A stretch of DNA of 64,000 nucleotides from Juglans regia. Lineage: Eukaryota > Streptophyta > Magnoliopsida > Fagales > Juglandaceae. The notes under the pieces were generated by a model, which saw only the letters and a list, made by a program, of their open reading frames with translations, was not told the origin of the DNA and made no database searches. This document shows, piece after piece, positions 1 to 12,590 of the stretch. A program made the position numbers and the translations under genes. Position 1 is the stretch's first letter, and each line of letters begins with the position of its first letter. The stretch is from assembly GCF_001411555.2 (NCBI RefSeq), contig NC_049911.1:4720209-4784208 (forward strand), in the 5' to 3' direction.

Positions 1-143
1 CTGCCACTAACAAAGATCTTACTTTTGGATACAAAATCTTCCGGCTTTACAATTCTCATGTTATGATCCATATCCATGCACACAATGTCAACATAGGCAT
101 CATATGAATAATAATATATATATTAATTGTTTTAATTAAACTG

Positions 144-181
<38 letters not shown>

Positions 182-241
182 TCATCATCATCATCACCTC
201 AAAAAGAAATCTGGACCTGGCATATCGAGTCCAATTGCACA

Positions 242-283
<42 letters not shown>

Positions 284-1370
284 CTATAGCCTCTAGTCTC
301 TAAAATCAATTACTTTTAGCAGAATTGAAAAAAAAAAAACATTCACAAGGGAAAATGTTTATTGGAAGAAAATCATCTTAGCTTAGGTAGAAAGTGATGG
401 GGAGAAAATTTTGAGGGATCTTTTCTATTTGAAAAATCAGGAATTCATATCCCAAATAGGGGTGAATAGGTGTTTTCCAAATTTATTGGACTATTTAAAT
501 TAACAATCAATCAATTAGATCATGAAAAATAACCACCATATCACTTTTAGTAATGAAGTAGAAACTCATTTGAAGAACACTTACAAAATCTAAAATCACT
601 CTGGGTGCAAATCACTACCTAAAATCTACTATAGAAATTTAATTAATTGCAACTGTTTTAGAAACACTTACAAGACCCTTGAAGTAATTAAATCTGATTT
701 GCAACACTACGAGTATTCCACTCGATCTCTACACCATGACATGACAGCTCTAGACCATCTGCCTTTCTATAGTTTCACCACGAACACCAACTCGATCTTT
801 GCACCCAGGTAGCATTGGAAATCCTTTTAGCCAAAGAACACGTCCACACCAATGAATTCAGCAATACTCGAGCACGAGCACAAAATAATAGAGGTATGTT
901 TATCAAGAAAGAATACATCTTCAATGCGCAATGGATTTCTTTAGAGTTTTCTTCCAAGAATACAATGAATATGGCAATTTTGGCCTCTCTCAACGACCTC
1001 GAAGTCATGCAAGTTATTCTATAAATACTTAGGGTTTAAATAGGCCACATAGAGCGTCCAAACCTAGTGAAAAGTGATTTTCAGAATTTAGATTTTCCAT
1101 TGTGACATTGTCTAACTGTTTTGACCTAATCAACGTTGGAATTTGAAGATCATTGTGAAGCAATAATTTGGTAATTAGCTTTCCAACACCACAAATATCA
1201 CCTCAATTTGATATGAGAATCAAAAGTTATGACAGATTTACTTTAGTTAGTTCTATTTCATTAGGTCTTGCGAATTTGCAATCTTTGCAACCTATATTCT
1301 ACTCAACATATTTATAACTCAATTGGACTAAGTTTTGTCATAAGAAGATGCCCATATATTATTTTTACAC
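1..1370. other. gene-free spacer with microsatellites
   Basis: No coding region is supported here. Reading frames are short and interrupted. It holds a (TA)n run at about 143-179 followed by ATC repeats to about 196, and a (CT)n run at about 242-280. The rest is AT-rich spacer with no recognised domain. Confidence 0.6.
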
Positions 1371-1373
1371 TAA

Positions 1374-2011
1374 GGGGTTGTTTGGGAAACATAATTCATC
1401 TCATCTCATAATTTTCTTTACAATCATCATTTTGTTAGACATATCAGCTCTGATATATCAGCAGCTCATCAAGATAAATCTGTTACAATGGTTACTTAGT
1501 TGTTGTTGTAGTTATCTAGTAAATCACAGCAGATTTCATAAGTAATCTGTTAGTATTCTATAGTTATCTAGTTATCTAGTTCTGTTAATAGAGTTTTAAA
1601 TATTTGAATTCTTGTATCTATCTAGATAATGTAATTTAAACTACTTTGTAATTATCTATATATATGAAAACACTCGAGTAACTGGTTATATATCAATTTG
1701 AGCTAGATTTCATTCTATTATTATTCTGACTCATTTAAACACAAATACTTTTTAATTTTTAATTTTTAACTTTTTCATCTAATCATTATAAATTTTTTAA
1801 GCTTTCAAACAAAACACAAAAAATAAAACTACTTTTTCAAATTTAGAAACAAAACTAATATTAAAAAATTATATTCTAACAATATTTTAATTTTATAATA
1901 TTTTTTATTCATTTTTTCCCTCCTTTCTCAAAACTCAATAAAACATCGTAACTCAAACAATTTTACTACTGTTTACAAAATTATCATCTCATCTCATTCC
2001 CAAGAATCCCC
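1374..2011. mobile_element. Tourist/Harbinger-like MITE, family A, interrupted
   Basis: The ends are GGGGTTGTTTGGGAA and, inverted, GGGGATTCTTGGGAA. They are flanked by a 3-bp duplication TAA (1371-1373 and 2012-2014), as expected for PIF/Harbinger elements. Just inside both ends is the TCATCTCATCTCAT motif. The inner part (about 1740-1920) resembles, in inverted orientation, the elements at 46927-47191 and 50903-51198. It encodes nothing. The extra 300 bp in the middle looks like a later insertion (see 1433-1731). Confidence 0.8.
1433..1731 (+). mobile_element. possible solo LTR nested in the MITE
   Basis: This segment begins TGTTAGAC, typical of copia LTR starts, and contains a TATA-like TCTATATATATGAAAAC stretch. 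It is flanked by the direct repeat CATTT (1428-1432 and 1732-1736), the size of an LTR-element target duplication. The right end is CT rather than the canonical CA, so the boundary or the identity may be wrong. It has no homology to the rest of the surrounding MITE family. Confidence 0.4.
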
Positions 2012-2386
2012 TAATACTATTATCAATTGTGTTTGAATACAAAACATTGTGTTTGAATATCAAATATCTTGATTTTGACAATTATGAAAATCAAATAAGA
2101 TGATTTAATAATTATGAAATCAAATTAAGATAATAATAAAATTAAATTAAAGAAGCCGGGATCTTTTATGTGGTGGCATGTTATCCTGTTTGATTATTGT
2201 TAGATGTTTAATGTCGCCCAACTATCTTTTTCTTTTCTTTTTTCCGCCCAACTATCTTGATTCAAGACCTCAAGTATTAAGAGAATATTTTTAAAAAATG
2301 GTAAGAGAATATAGATTGTCCAATGGTATTATGGTAAGACATTAAATCTGAATCATGGCCCATTTTTAGTGCCATATAAGATTTTT

Positions 2387-2531
2387 AAGTAATGCTATTT
2401 GCAAGCCTTTATAATACACGCTACACGATGACATAATTTGATTTGTAATATTCAGATTTAAAATTTATTTTTTAAATTAAATTATGTCACGTGAATTGTG
2501 TGTGGTGTAAAGGCTTTCAAATAGAATTATT
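2387..2531. mobile_element. small MITE, Mutator-like, non-coding
   Basis: Inverted ends GTAATGCTATTTGCAAGCC and GAATAATTCTATTTGAAAGCC close an AT-rich core without coding capacity. The flanks GATTTTTAA and AAATTTTAA could be an imperfect 9-bp target duplication. Confidence 0.5.
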
Positions 2532-4078
2532 CAAAATTTTAACTTCAAAATTTTCATTCAACTTCAAAAAGAAAAATTGTAAAAAAGATATTTGGCAATC
2601 TTCATAGCATCCTGAGAACCATTATGTTATGTGAGATCTCAACATTTGCACCTCAAGTCAATGAAGGCCAGTGTCGTTTCCATTTTTACCTTCTTTAGCA
2701 CATCACTATAGTAGTGGGCTTGTTCGGCCCGCAAAAAGCTTTCTAATCTTGCAGTCCATGTCCGTCTTGAAAAATTAATCAAATACGAGGCCCACCTATT
2801 CTGATGTGCCAAATTGTAAAGGCCAGTCAACATTTATAAAAATGTGTTACGGATGGGATTACGCCTCCTCAACAATGATTTGTTACTATTTTCAATCCGG
2901 ATGGTTCTCTCGTTATCTTACCGGCCAGTTCCACTACGTACAGTCACGAGCTACAGTTACCGTGCAGTCAGATGAAGTGGATTGATGATGTGGCAGTTGC
3001 TATTAATTAAAACAAAAAGCTGAGTAGTGTATTTCGGATTCCATTCTCGCTTCTCATCTTCATCTTCTGGGCTAGAATGCCCGATAAGACCATAACCCAA
3101 CTAGCTAACCAATCCTCTATTCACAGTGCCAGTATTGGAGTAGAAAAGTACAATTCTTCATTTTTTTTTTTTAATTTGCTTTAAACTTGCAGTTCAACCG
3201 ACAAAAATGAAAAGGAACATAGAAAGTTGCAATGTAAAGTCAAGTCGGCTTTCTGCCTTCTTCTCTTTTTTTCTCAGAAAAGCACTACTAAAGCCCATTA
3301 CTGCTAGAGGAAAATGTCGTTAGGCCTCTTCCTTCTCTCGAGTTATTCTACTCCAGTACTTGCATATCCAATATATGCAAAAGAACCTTAATTTTCATGA
3401 AAAATTCTTGTGAAAAGTAACAGAAACCCAACAGCCAAATCCCATGTTTCCAAGGAATGAGACACCAAATCCAGAGCTAATCTTCGGTGAGAAAGCATAT
3501 GCAATATTAATATACAAAACTATATAAGGACTGAAATTCAAAAAAAAAAAATTGCAAGAGTTTGAAGAAATTGCTTGCCTTTAAGATAACTGGGAAGGGA
3601 GCTAGGGTTAGGGCTAATTGGTTTCTGGATGTACGACGACGTAACGCTGTGGCTGAAGACAAAGGCGGCGGAATTTGTGGTCTCAAACTTCATCAGTTGG
3701 CTGAGTAAGGAGGGAGGGCGGCGGGTTCGAGGGGAGGGACCTTGCCGTCAAGGTTTCTTCGGTGCTTCAAGCGGTTGTTGACTCATGGTCTTCGACGGGA
3801 TGTGCAGCTTCATGGAAGAATCGAGAGAGGGAGTTCTTGAGGTAGAGAAGAAATGCAGAGAGGGAGGGATTGAGGAAGAGAGGAAATGCAGAGAATGAGG
3901 GAATGAAATGAAAAAAAAAAAATATTTGAGGGAACCTCGTGAAGTGAAACGGATCGTTTCCAATTTATCACATCAGAAGCAGCTTACAAGCCGGTTGCCC
4001 GGGTTGATTGTCTATAGCTTTTTTCTTATCTTATTATCTTCACAAAGTCAAGTAGTTGTTCTCTTGTCGTTTCCTCCT
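2532..4078. other. spacer, no supported gene
   Basis: A minus-strand frame at 2833-2639 gives a 64-residue peptide with protein-like composition (contains SRRTWTARLESFLRAEQ) that I do not recognise. It could be an exon relic. The GC-richer part at 3600-3900 holds GA-rich tracts and a plausible short minus-strand frame but no domain. No splice-linked gene model could be built. Confidence 0.4.
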
Positions 4079-4092
4079 ATTGTAAGCACATG
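4079..4092. repeat. target site duplication of the LINE, left copy
   Basis: The 14-bp sequence ATTGTAAGCACATG directly precedes a poly-T run (the poly-A tail of a minus-strand LINE). It recurs exactly at 17343-17356. Two perfect 14-mers bracketing a recognisable LINE are the expected footprint of target-primed reverse transcription. Confidence 0.9.
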
Positions 4093-4129
4093 TTTTTTTT
4101 TTTTAACTAAACACTCATTCATTCATAAA

Positions 4130-5440
4130 CTTCAATACAAATTGTTTTGATCAATCCAAACAGAATGATCAACAAAAGTAGGAATATATTTCCACCACAT
4201 GGAAATATTATCAACATTCCAAGCATAACGAGCTAATCTATGTGCTACTTCATTCTCCATGTGATGTACATGTTGGATTTCAACCTCTTGAAAATGCTGT
4301 AGCTAATCTATGTTCTGCTGAGCTTGTTGTTAAAATTGTCTGTTCAAAGTGATTCTCTACTGGCTCTCCATGCAAAAGTCTTAATTCTCCTTGGGACCTG
4401 CATCTTCCAAAGCATTTCTCACATTTTCTTCTGATTTGTAATGCTCGAGCTTTCCCTAAGACTGATGTTGCTTTGATCTTGAATTAGTCGATAAGCACTT
4501 TTAACACTGAAATTGCCACTTTTTTCTTGTGTCCATATCTATTTATCCTCATATTTGTTTGATGAAAGCTATTTTCAGGATATTAGCTGCCACTATTGGA
4601 TTAAAGAGAGCTCTAATATGATCCACCTTCCACCCTTTGGTCTCTTAATCAATGAGAGTGTCCATTGTCGCTTCCAAATGAGTACCTTCCCCTAATACCA
4701 TTTCCTGCACCAAAGGCTTATGGTCAAGAATCCATGCATCCCTTCAAATGTTAATGCTTTCCCCTATCCTTACTCTCCATCTACAAATCTTCAGCAACCA
4801 TTTTTTGGCTTTCCATATCCCTCTTCATGCATAAGAGGAATTTTGGTAGCTTAGACTAAAAAAAATGTCATTTTGGAAAATATCTTGCTTTAAAAATTTT
4901 GTATATAGGGTATCCTCAGTTTGTAAAATTCTCCATCCTTGCTTAGCTAATAAAGTCATATTAAAAAACTTTAAAATCTTTGAAGCCTATTCCTCCTCTA
5001 AACTTAGACTGACACATAAGGTCCCAACTCATTCAATGCAATTTGTTCTCATTATTTTTCTGCCTCCACCATAATTTTGCCATCATCCTCTCCAATTCTT
5101 CATAGAAACCAGTTGGTATTTTAAAACAGCTCATAACATATGTGGGTATAGATAAAGCAACAACTTTAATAAGCACTTCTCTTCCTCCCTGTGAAAGCAA
5201 ATGTTCCTTCCAACTCTTTAATTAATTCCACACTCTATTCTTAATTTTGACCCACCTACCAAGTTTGACAAGCCTAGGTACTTTTTATATTGCTGAAAAG
5301 AGCTAACACCCCACAAACTCAAAAGCTCCCTTTGACTGTCCTCTTTCACATTTCTTGAAAAAACCATAGCAGTTTTCTTTTTATCAATTTTCTGACCAGA
5401 AGCAACTCATATTTTTCCAGTATAGTCTGAATGTTTCTGG
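4130..5440 (-). pseudogene. LINE ORF2, RT C-terminal part and RNase H-like domain
   Basis: Read on the minus strand, 5440 to about 4860 gives an RT thumb/connection segment including HLLSQGGREVLIKVVALSIP and TYVMSCFKIP, signatures of plant LINE reverse transcriptases. Near 4290-4210 the peptide HHMENEVAHRLARYAW matches the end of the plant LINE RNase H domain (HVxREANxxAHxLAR pattern). Between them are stops and frameshifts. The segment was separated from the RT palm by the solo LTR at 5447-6799. Confidence 0.85.
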
Positions 5441-5446
5441 TATTAC

Positions 5447-6799
5447 TGATTAAGCTGAAATATTGCATATTTTATACATTTAGATCTAATATATTTTAAT
5501 TATTGCATTACATTATTATTGGTTTTAGATGTAAAAATGGTTAAAATGCATAAATTTGAGTTGTGATTTAAATTAGTTTATAGCATGGTTTATGCTTAAT
5601 TTTATAACTTATTATTTAATTGAACTATATTTTTTCACATGTATAACACAGTTTTTGATATTTTATTCTACATTTTTTATTTTTTATTTTTTATTTTTTA
5701 TGTTTTATTTTTTATTTTTTCTAATTTCTATTATATATATATAGGGTGTATATATATATATAGGTGAAGCATGCATATAGAAAAGAAAAAAAGTCAAAAA
5801 GGTCAAAAGCAAAAGACACGGCTCAGTTTCTATTATGGGATTTGGACTAGAAGTGGGGGTCTTATGGTTTTTACGGATGCAAACGCACGCACGCCAAAAG
5901 AATAAAACACCACAACGGAAGTTGATTTTATTAGGGGTTTTTCTAGAAGAAATGGACGAAAAATAGAGAGGGCAGCAGATCCTTTATTCTTTTTTCTTTA
6001 AGTTTGAGGGATCACACAAAGAGTAACGCCGCACGTAGAGACATTGAAGAGTTTTGAGGAGTTCAACGTCTATCGCGGCCCAGCCTTCTCCAATGCTTTC
6101 CATCTTTATTTACATCTATTTGGCTTGCTCCTTTCTTTCCCTAATCTCTATTTAATTTTAGAATTATTTAATTTTAGATATTTTATTTTCAATATGTTTA
6201 AGTTTGATGTAGTTATTTTTTTTGCTCTTTTAAGCTTTCGTTTAATAGTGATAATTGTTATGGATTAATTTTGAGAATTTGTGATTTGAATACAATGATG
6301 AACTCTAGAATCTTGATTTTGGGACTTTTCAATTCTCAGTTCGTATTTTGTTAATTACTTTCTAATCTAGTTTAATTCTTAACTTAGTTTTATTAATCTC
6401 TTAGTTCCATTACATATTAGATTAATTAAAGCTTAATTAGGACTTAAATAATTTCAGTTTTATTATTTAGTTTTCAAATTAGTTAAGATTTTTAGTTTAG
6501 TTGATTCATTGATTGTTAATTTCAATTTGTTAAACTTTTACGTTTCATTTCAACACTAAAAAATTCAAAAATATGAATTTAATCCATGACTAGTGCCCTT
6601 TTCATTCCCGTTGTACTCTTCCATTCATTGCACATACCACCACTTTTATTTCTCTTTGTCAATATTTTCATCATTTTAAACGAGTTTGATTTTAAGTAAC
6701 TTTCCCTGAGGATACAATCTAGGAATTTATTCCTAATTATTACGTGACACCCTCCTACACTTGGGATAGCCTTTGTGCTACTCATTTTTGAGTGAGTCA
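5447..6799 (+). mobile_element. solo LTR, 1353 bp, inserted in LINE
   Basis: The segment starts TG and ends CA on the plus strand (TGATTAAGC to GAGTGAGTCA) and is flanked by the perfect 5-bp duplication ATTAC (5442-5446 and 6800-6804). It splits the LINE RT just after the catalytic region; the LINE peptide resumes on the other side. There is no internal region, so it is a recombined solo LTR. The right end (about 6700-6799) resembles the region just before the primer-binding site in Gypsy LTRs, which suggests plus orientation. Confidence 0.85.
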
Positions 6800-6804
6800 A
6801 TTAC

Positions 6805-7061
6805 TAACATCAGCCTTACAGAAAATGATGTTACCATCAGCAAAAAGAAGATAATTAATCTTAGAAGCTCCTCTGCAAACTCGCATCCCTTTGACTGTGT
6901 TATCCCTCTCAGTAGACTTTAAAAGACCAATTAAGCCCTTTATGCATAGAAGGAATAGGTAAGGGGATAATGGATCCCCTTGCCTTATCCCTCTACTAGG
7001 TAAAATCGGACCATGTGGTAAACCAATCATCAAAACTGAAAAAGAAACAGTTCTGACACAC
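6805..7061 (-). pseudogene. LINE ORF2, RT palm fragment
   Basis: The minus-strand frame encodes the RT core: RGIRQGDPLSPYLFLL followed by YLLFADGNIIFC. The second is the YxDD-type motif, here FADG, so the second catalytic aspartate is lost. It continues directly from the fragment upstream of the hAT (13131 onward) and into the fragment downstream of the solo LTR. Confidence 0.9.
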
Positions 7062-7956
7062 TCCATAATTAGGGGTGATCTCGGTCCGGTCCGGTCCGGT
7101 CTTCGGCCATTTTGTGGACCGGACCGGACCGGACCTATTCGGTCCATGATTTCTCCACCCTGGACCAGACCGAGTCACATATAGGTCCAGTTCGGTCCGG
7201 TCCATTTCATTCCAGTCCGGTCCAGGGTCGGTCCAGTCGGTCTGGACATGCCTAAAATGAGCCATTCAGCCCATCTAAATCTGATTTTTTTTTTCCCAAT
7301 TTCAATTATTTTTGGCCCATTTCAAATTTGGTACATTTTTTTAACTAAAACTATTTAAAAAACTTGATTTTGAAAAATACAATGATAAAAAAAAACTAAT
7401 CCATATAAATAATAATAATAAAATAATAATACAGAAGTTATTACAAATTACAAATTACAAATTATAATATAAAACTTAACAACTTAAGCACTTGACATAT
7501 AACGGGACCAAAATTCTATCTGCTACATCCAGCTTACTAATCTTCAACTTAGACTTCAGTTACTCAGGAGTTAGGACAAGTAGGGCTGTGACAAAAAACG
7601 AAAAAAAAAATTATCAAGTAGAAACCAAAATTCTAGCTACTACATCCAAACTAGCATAATCAATAACATCGGTAGAATTTAGAGATTATAATCTTCTCAC
7701 CTCTTTAGTCTTTAATCATCGTTGGGTATAGGGCCAGTAGGCATTGAATTTGACCCATCCACAGAATCAGTAAAGTTCGGGTCCCCAACAAGTTCTATCC
7801 ATAAAAATTTAAAATAAAACAAGTTAAATAAAGTTACATAACATAGAAGATAAAACAAAATAAACCACAAAATATATCAAAGGTAATTTTATTACATACT
7901 CATATCCAGCTGCTTTTCAAATTCCTCAACTTCATCCATTAAAGTCCTAAGGCTTA

Positions 7957-9998
7957 TTAGAGTAGAAGAAAAACGAAGTCAGTTTTGTATACATAATTTA
8001 AACTATTTCGGAAAGGGTCAAGTACACGACCCGCAGTACTAAATGTAGATTCAGAATCCACATTTGATACCGGTATTGCAAGAACATCACGTGCAACCTT
8101 TGAAAGTACGCGATATCTAACTGAATTCACCTTCCACCAAATTAGAAGGTCAAAACTATCATCTTCATCCTCACATCTTTCAGCTAGATATCTATCAACC
8201 TCTGACTTACTTTCTAAACTATCTTCTGACTGCAACTGTTGCTTAAATTCAACCATCATTCTTGCCTTTCTACTAGCTACATTGTCAGCTGAAAGAGCTA
8301 CATCTTCATGTTGGGAACTTGTGCGCTGAGGAGAATGCCCTTCTTCATTTTCCATGTATGCATCATATATGCGGATAAATGCATTTTTCACCTTCCAACT
8401 AAAATCAAGTTTTTTTGCAGGATCATGTGCATACATTTTTCCTAACCCAAAATCAAGATATCGCATCTTGTAGCGAGAATCAAGAAGAACACCAACATAG
8501 AGCAACATATTTTGATTTTCCAAGTTCTCCTAATACTTGTCAAACTTTCTTTTCATATTTGTGGCAATTAATCTCACCACGGGGTTTCGTTCTGCACACT
8601 CCATATTAATGGCATCTTTAATAATAACCAACTCCGGGAAAAAAACATTACAAGTTACATATTCACCCCCCGAGAATTTTAAAGTTGCATCATGAAATAA
8701 TGCAAGGAACCTCACAAACAACTGTACCTTCGCCCAATCGGATGCATTGGGAGGCCTTAACTTCTTTGACTTTCTCGTATTCACCTCATGGTCTACATTT
8801 TCATCATCGATATCGTCGTCGTCATCATCTCCAATATTACTAAGGAAACACGGATCTTCTTCCTCCAACCGATCAAAAGCCCTTTTAAATTTTGAAGCCC
8901 TCTCCAACATAAGATAGGTGGAGTTCCACCTAGTCGGTACATCTAGGCAAACTTGACTTTAAGATTGAATATCTTCGAACCCCACACATTTCTAATATGT
9001 ACTCCACCTTTGAGGGGAGGATTTAACATACTTCACAACACTCCTCACCTTCGCAATATGCTCATCATATTCTTTTAACCTCTCACGAACAATTAAGTTC
9101 AAAATGTGAGCACAACATCGAACATGCAAGAATTCATGTTCCAAGATTGTGTCTTTCCTATACTTTGTTTTTTTTTTTTCAAACAAGAAACAACTCCATT
9201 ATTAGAACTTGCATTATCAAGTGTGAGTGCAAGTATTTTTGGTCGCCCTCAATCATGCAAACACATCTCTATGCCCTTACCAAGGGTATCGCCCTTATGA
9301 TTTTCAACCAAACAAAAGGAAAAAATCCTCTTGTGTAACTTTCAACCATCATCAATAAAGTGTGCTGTGAGACACATATAGTTTAGGTTTTGCATGGATG
9401 TCCATGTGTCCGTGGTGAGAGAAACTCGCTGCCCTCAAAGAACATTTCTCAACTTTTGTTTTTCTTTTAAAAATAAATTAAAGCAATCCTTGGCAACCGT
9501 GATACGGGATGGAATCCTTACCCACTTAGGGCAAACCACAAGCATAAACTTCCTAAAACCCTCCCCTTCAGCATGCCTAAAGGGCAACTCATCAAGAATA
9601 ATCATCTCTGCTAAGGCTTGTCGGCAAGCCTCAACACTAAATGCAATAGGCACAAGTCCCCCACTACCACTACCACTTCCTCCCTCCACCTTCCAACCTA
9701 GAGTCGTCTGAGATTTATCCGTCTTCTTAAATGGACATTTCTTACATTGGTGCTCAATGTGATACTTCATGTTTTTCGTACCATTGGTCTTCATATCACA
9801 TGCATACAAAGCACCACAATAATTACATGTAACCCTAGGTTTACTTGGATCACCTTTTAGAATTTTTGTAAAGTGATCCCAAACAAAAGACCTAACTCTA
9901 CCTCTTTATAACCCACCAACTAATTGATCACTTACAGTGGGTGGGGGTGGAGGCATGTTTGGTCTTGACTCTTACACATCACTTGTAGAAGACTCCAT
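7957..9998 (-). pseudogene. hAT transposase with BED zinc finger, inactivated
   Basis: Reading from about 9998 down: a start with MESSTSDV is followed at once by an in-frame stop. A BED-type finger lies near 9870-9740 (WDHF, CNYCGALYACD, then HIEHQCKKC). A central block at 9186-8992 contains RCCAHILNLIVRERL, matching the plant hAT core. An acidic middle part lies at 8910-8530. The C-terminal hAT dimerisation block at 8523-7957 contains VLAIPVSNVDSESTFST and GRVLDPFRNSL. The frames are disjoint, with stops and shifts, and the last helices are lost. It cannot make a full protein. Confidence 0.85.
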
Positions 9999-10079
9999 CT
10001 ATAAAATGGAGTCAAGACAAACAAGACAAAAAGATAAAAGAATAAAAGAATTAGAAAACAAGCATTAATATATAATGTT

Positions 10080-10513
10080 AAAACCTTGTAAATTCATGCA
10101 TCTCAACTATATAATATATATGAGCATATATATGTATGTGTTTATATATATATATATATATATATATGAGTGCTATTCTTCTACAAATTAATTTTTCTCA
10201 GATTTTGAACTATATATATATAATATATATTAGCATATATAACTTATGTATATATATATATGAGTCAACACGTTCTATAAATTAATGCATCTCAGATTCT
10301 CAAGTTCTCAACTATATATAATATATATATGAGTTATATTTTTCTACAAATTATATGCATCACAGATTCACAACTCATATATGTATATATATATATATAA
10401 TATATATATACATACATAAATATGCTCATATTCATTCCAAGAAAGCCTAAAATGCAAGACAGCAAGAGTGCCAAAAATTTTCTACAAATTATATGCATAT
10501 CAGATTCTCAACT

Positions 10514-10545
<32 letters not shown>

Positions 10546-10640
10546 CACAAACATATATGATACATATATTGATATATATGCTCATATTCATTCCAAGAAA
10601 TCCTAAAGGCTAAAATGCAAGAGAGCCAAAAATCACACAA
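10080..10640. repeat. AT-rich minisatellite inside the hAT
   Basis: Four or more diverged copies of a unit containing CTACAAATTA followed by CAGATTCTCAACT and a (TA)n run occur in tandem. The phrase ATGCTCATATTCATTCCAAG occurs twice, near 10420 and 10580. No coding capacity. Confidence 0.7.
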
Positions 10641-10933
10641 TTGACAATACTACCAGTCTACCATTGTGCTTCGACCAACAAAACAAAATTGTGTTTCAAC
10701 AAAAAATAAAATAAAAAATTCGGAGTCCCTGACCCTGGACCCATAAGTTTTCTGTAAATCACTTTTTTGCCACACATGACACAAGTTCACAACAAGTTCA
10801 CAAATCACAACTAGAATCAAGAGTCACCATCTCACCGAACCAAAATCGGCGTCCGGTGCCGATAAATACCAAAATCAACACAGTCAAGCACTTAACACCA
10901 TCAAAAATTCAAAATACGCGAAGATTAAATACC

Positions 10934-10968
<35 letters not shown>

Positions 10969-11114
10969 CAAAATACTCGACGGAGGGAGGCGACCGAGGG
11001 GCTGGAGGAGGGTGGATGTGAGTCACGACGGCTAGGGTTTTTTCGAATCGCACAATGCCAAAATCGCCTTTCGGGGGAGAGGGGGCGAACTGGGGAAGGG
11101 GGGGAGCTAATGTT

Positions 11115-11296
11115 GAAACGGCACCGTTTGGATTGAAATTGGACCCAAACGGCGGCGTTTCAACAGACGGTTTATTAAAAAAAAAATGAGTTGCTTGCAA
11201 CGACGCCATTTCACGCAACTCAGTTTCAAAATCCTGCCCCTCCTGGCCTTAAACGGCGTCGTTTAGGTCCTATTTTATACTAAACGGCGCCATTTT
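11115..11296. repeat. cluster of five AAACGGCGYCGTTT-type palindromes
   Basis: Near-palindromic boxes occur at 11115-11131, 11147-11160, 11199-11211, 11251-11264 and 11282-11296, each a variant of AAACGGCGTCGTTT. They lie in the GC-rich island of the hAT, upstream of the transposase start on the minus strand. They could be part of the transposon promoter; function is unknown. Confidence 0.7.
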
Positions 11297-11380
11297 GGCT
11301 TCTTGGCAGTGGGCACTTGGCAGATGAGTTATACTCACTTATACATTAATTTTAATAATACATTAATAATTTAATACTAT

Positions 11381-12590
11381 AGACTTATAGTGATTAGTTA
11401 TTATCAATCATGATTAATATAAGTTATAACTATATAATAGATTAATAGTATTAGTACTAGACTATTAGTATATATTTTTTTTAATACCATATTAGAGTCT
11501 ATTAGTATACTAATACTATATATTATATAATAATACATTAATACTATAGACTTATAGTGATTAATTATTATCAATCATGATTAATATAAGTTATAACTAT
11601 ATAATAGATTAATAGTATTAGTAATGGACTATTAGTATTTTTTTTTTAATACCATAGGTCCATATTAGAGTCTATTAGTATACTAATACTATATAGACTT
11701 ATAGTGATTAATTATTATCAATCATGATTAATATAAGTTATAACTATATAATAGATTAATAGTATTAGTATTGGACTATTAGTATATATTTTTTTAATAC
11801 CATAGGTCCATATTAGAGTCTATTAGTATACTAATACTATATAGACTTATAGTGTGTGTATATAATATATATATATATATTAATGATATAGTGATACTAA
11901 TACTATATATTATTTAATAATACATTAATACTATAGACTTATAGTGATTAGTTATTATCAATCATAATTAATATAAGTTATAACTATATAATAGATTAAT
12001 AGTATTAGTACTAGACTATTAGTATTTTTTTTTAATACCATATTAGAGTCTATTAGTATACTAATACTTTATATTATATAATAATACATTAATACTATAG
12101 ACTTATAGTGATTAATTATTATCAATCATGATTAATATAAGTTATAACTATATAATAGATTAATAGTATTAGTACTAGACTATTAGTATATATATTTTTT
12201 AATATAGTATTAGAGTCTATTAGTATACTAATACTATATATTATATAATAATATATTAATACTATAGATTTATAGTGATTAGTTATTATCAATCATGATT
12301 AATATAAGTTATAACTATATAATAGATTAATAGTATTAGTATTAGACTATTAGTATATTTTTTTTTAATACCATATTAGAGTCTATTAGTATACTAATAC
12401 TATATAGACTTATAGTGTGTGCATATAATATATACATATTAATGATATAGTGATACTAATACTATATATTATTTAATAATACATTAATACTATAGACTTA
12501 TAGTGATTAGTTATTATCAATCATGATTAATATAAGTTATAACTATATAATAGATTAATAGTATTAGTACTAGACTATTAGTAATATAGT
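11381..12590. repeat. tandem array with higher-order periodicity
   Basis: The phrase AGACTTATAGTG (or AGATTTATAGTG) recurs at 11381, 11548, 11695, 11843, 11935, 12099, 12266, 12406 and 12494. Spacings are 167, 147, 148, 92 and then 164, 167, 140, 88. The basic unit is therefore about 150-167 bp, but groups of four repeat as a larger unit of about 554-559 bp, each closed by a short 88-92 bp copy carrying a GTGTGTATATAATATAT variant. It lies inside the hAT element. Confidence 0.85.

Noticed and set aside
3748..4150. Opposed short frames near 3.9 kb
   Set aside because: GA-rich low complexity without a domain or splice signals.
6996..7265. Minus-strand frame of 89 residues rich in DRT/GPV
   Set aside because: It is the GGTCCGG array of the hAT end translated in one frame; no start context or domain.
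9394..9711. Plus-strand frame of 105 residues
   Set aside because: Antisense shadow of the hAT transposase BED-finger region.
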